This document shows positions 5,589 to 5,871 of a DNA stretch of 5,871 nucleotides, piece by piece (position 1 is the stretch's first letter; each line of letters begins with the position of its first letter). The stretch is from Spirochaetaceae bacterium (GTDB lineage: Bacteria; Spirochaetota; Spirochaetia; Treponematales; Breznakiellaceae). Under the pieces are notes generated by a model that was not told the origin of the DNA, searched no databases, and saw only the letters and a list, made by a program, of their open reading frames with translations. A program made the position numbers and the translations under genes. The DNA lies in the NCBI GenBank assembly GCA_031255395.1, contig JAIRSQ010000198.1, forward strand, positions 1 through 5,871. The letters run 5' to 3'.

Positions 5589-5604
5589 GCCAATCCTTTA
5601 TACT

Positions 5605-5645
5605 TTGACACGCTCATTGACGAAATCCATTTATGGTGATAGGCT
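5605..5645 (+). promoter_or_regulatory. Candidate plus-strand promoter
   Basis: A perfect -35 hexamer TTGACA (5605-5610) and a second near-perfect TTGACG (5617-5622) lie close together. The second is 17 bases from TAGGCT (5640-5645), which is preceded by an extended -10 TGA. The first has only a poor TTTATG at a loose distance. If real, it would drive transcription rightwards into the possible structured RNA or open frame at the window edge. The -10 boxes are weak, so the call is tentative. Confidence 0.3.
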
Positions 5646-5671
5646 GAATCTGTATACTTCAATGGAAGAAG

Positions 5672-5871
5672 GTGCGGAACGGGCCGGGGCAACCGGAGGT
5701 GTTTCAATTCCTTCACTATAGCGTAACTGTGATTGGGCGCGTTTGCGAAAGCAGGCGCTACGCGAAGCAATAGCCACTGGCGATGGCCGGGAAGGCGCGG
5801 CGTTTATGCCCATAAGTCAGGAAACCTTGGTATATGGCGGGCATGGCCCGTGTCAAACTAAGCGTAAACCG
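5672..5871 (+). ncRNA. Possible structured RNA or retroelement 5' region running off the right edge
   Basis: On the plus strand several hairpins follow one another. They are CCGG-GGCAA-CCGG (5684-5696); an 8-bp stem closed by a GAAA tetraloop with two G-U pairs (5739-5758); a long stem 5810-5837 with outer pairs CCATA/TATGG and inner pairs around an AAA loop; and CGGGC-ATG-GCCCG (5838-5850), immediately next to it. A stem with a GNRA loop and wobble pairs is more typical of RNA than of coding DNA. GTGCG at 5672-5676 matches the 5' end signature of group II introns, but the conserved core, domain V and the reverse transcriptase would lie beyond the window, so the class cannot be decided. A protein-coding alternative for the same bases is listed separately. 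Confidence 0.3.
5722..5871 (+). other. Fifty-codon open frame reaching the right edge, preceded by an in-frame TAG
   Basis: From 5722 the frame stays open to the edge and reads RNCDWARLRKQALREAIATG and onward through residues such as FMPISQETLVYGGHGP (shown in part). It begins right after a TAG at 5719-5721; upstream of that stop the same frame is open back into the heptamer array. No start codon with a ribosome site is convincing; the ATG at 5807 is an option. I do not recognise the protein. It may be a fragment of a gene continuing outside the window, or a chance frame over a structured RNA. Confidence 0.2.

Noticed and set aside
5488..5721. A 77-codon plus-strand frame starting in the heptamer array
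   Set aside because: Its first part is the translation of the tandem heptamers, giving a repetitive LLITHYSLLITH-like peptide that is a known type of spurious ORF.
5537..5813. Two overlapping minus-strand frames of 60 and 77 codons
   Set aside because: There is no recognisable domain and no ribosome site, the sequence runs over repeats, and the two frames conflict with each other.

Overview
The window looks like part of a GC-rich chromosome of a flagellated bacterium, most likely a spirochete of the Treponema group (inference). The supporting signs are a fliH-fliI-fliJ block of treponemal style and a degenerate REP-associated-transposase-like protein of a kind I associate, from memory only, with insect-gut treponemes. 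No rRNA, tRNA or CRISPR array is visible. All five recognisable metabolic or structural genes, and the transposase relic, lie on the minus strand, so the text below follows the direction of transcription from right to left.

Right part (about 4950-5871): over 900 bases without a convincing protein gene, but rich in repeats. From right to left it holds a possible structured RNA or retroelement 5' end at the window edge (about 5672-5871), a promoter-like TTGACA/TTGACG cluster (5605-5645), and a C/T-rich stretch carrying a two-word heptamer tandem array (5451-5541) and a duplicated 23-bp sequence. Further left are a 214-bp element bounded by perfect 12-bp inverted repeats (5099-5312) and two hairpins just upstream of the transposase-like gene.

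Middle (4419-4955): a gene for a Y1/REP-transposase-like protein that has lost both histidines of the HUH motif and has no recognisable catalytic tyrosine segment. It also has an odd C-terminal tail that contains a GGGGTC/GACCCC palindrome. It looks like a relic or a domesticated, non-catalytic derivative.

Left part (1-4188): a ten-helix EamA/DMT-family transporter, then, 57 bp downstream, the flagellar export genes fliH, fliI and fliJ. fliH/fliI and fliI/fliJ each overlap by 4 bases (TTGA and ATGA), which implies translational coupling. FliI is the ATPase, FliH its regulator and stator, and FliJ the central stalk of the flagellar type III export motor, so these three work as one complex. A 96-bp gap with a GC hairpin follows, and then purE (class I N5-CAIR mutase of purine synthesis), whose 3' end runs off the left edge of the window.

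The flagellar and purine genes are ordinary. The parts that deserve attention are the mobile-element-like interval at 4419-5871 and the unusual presence of a transporter, instead of fliG, upstream of fliH.
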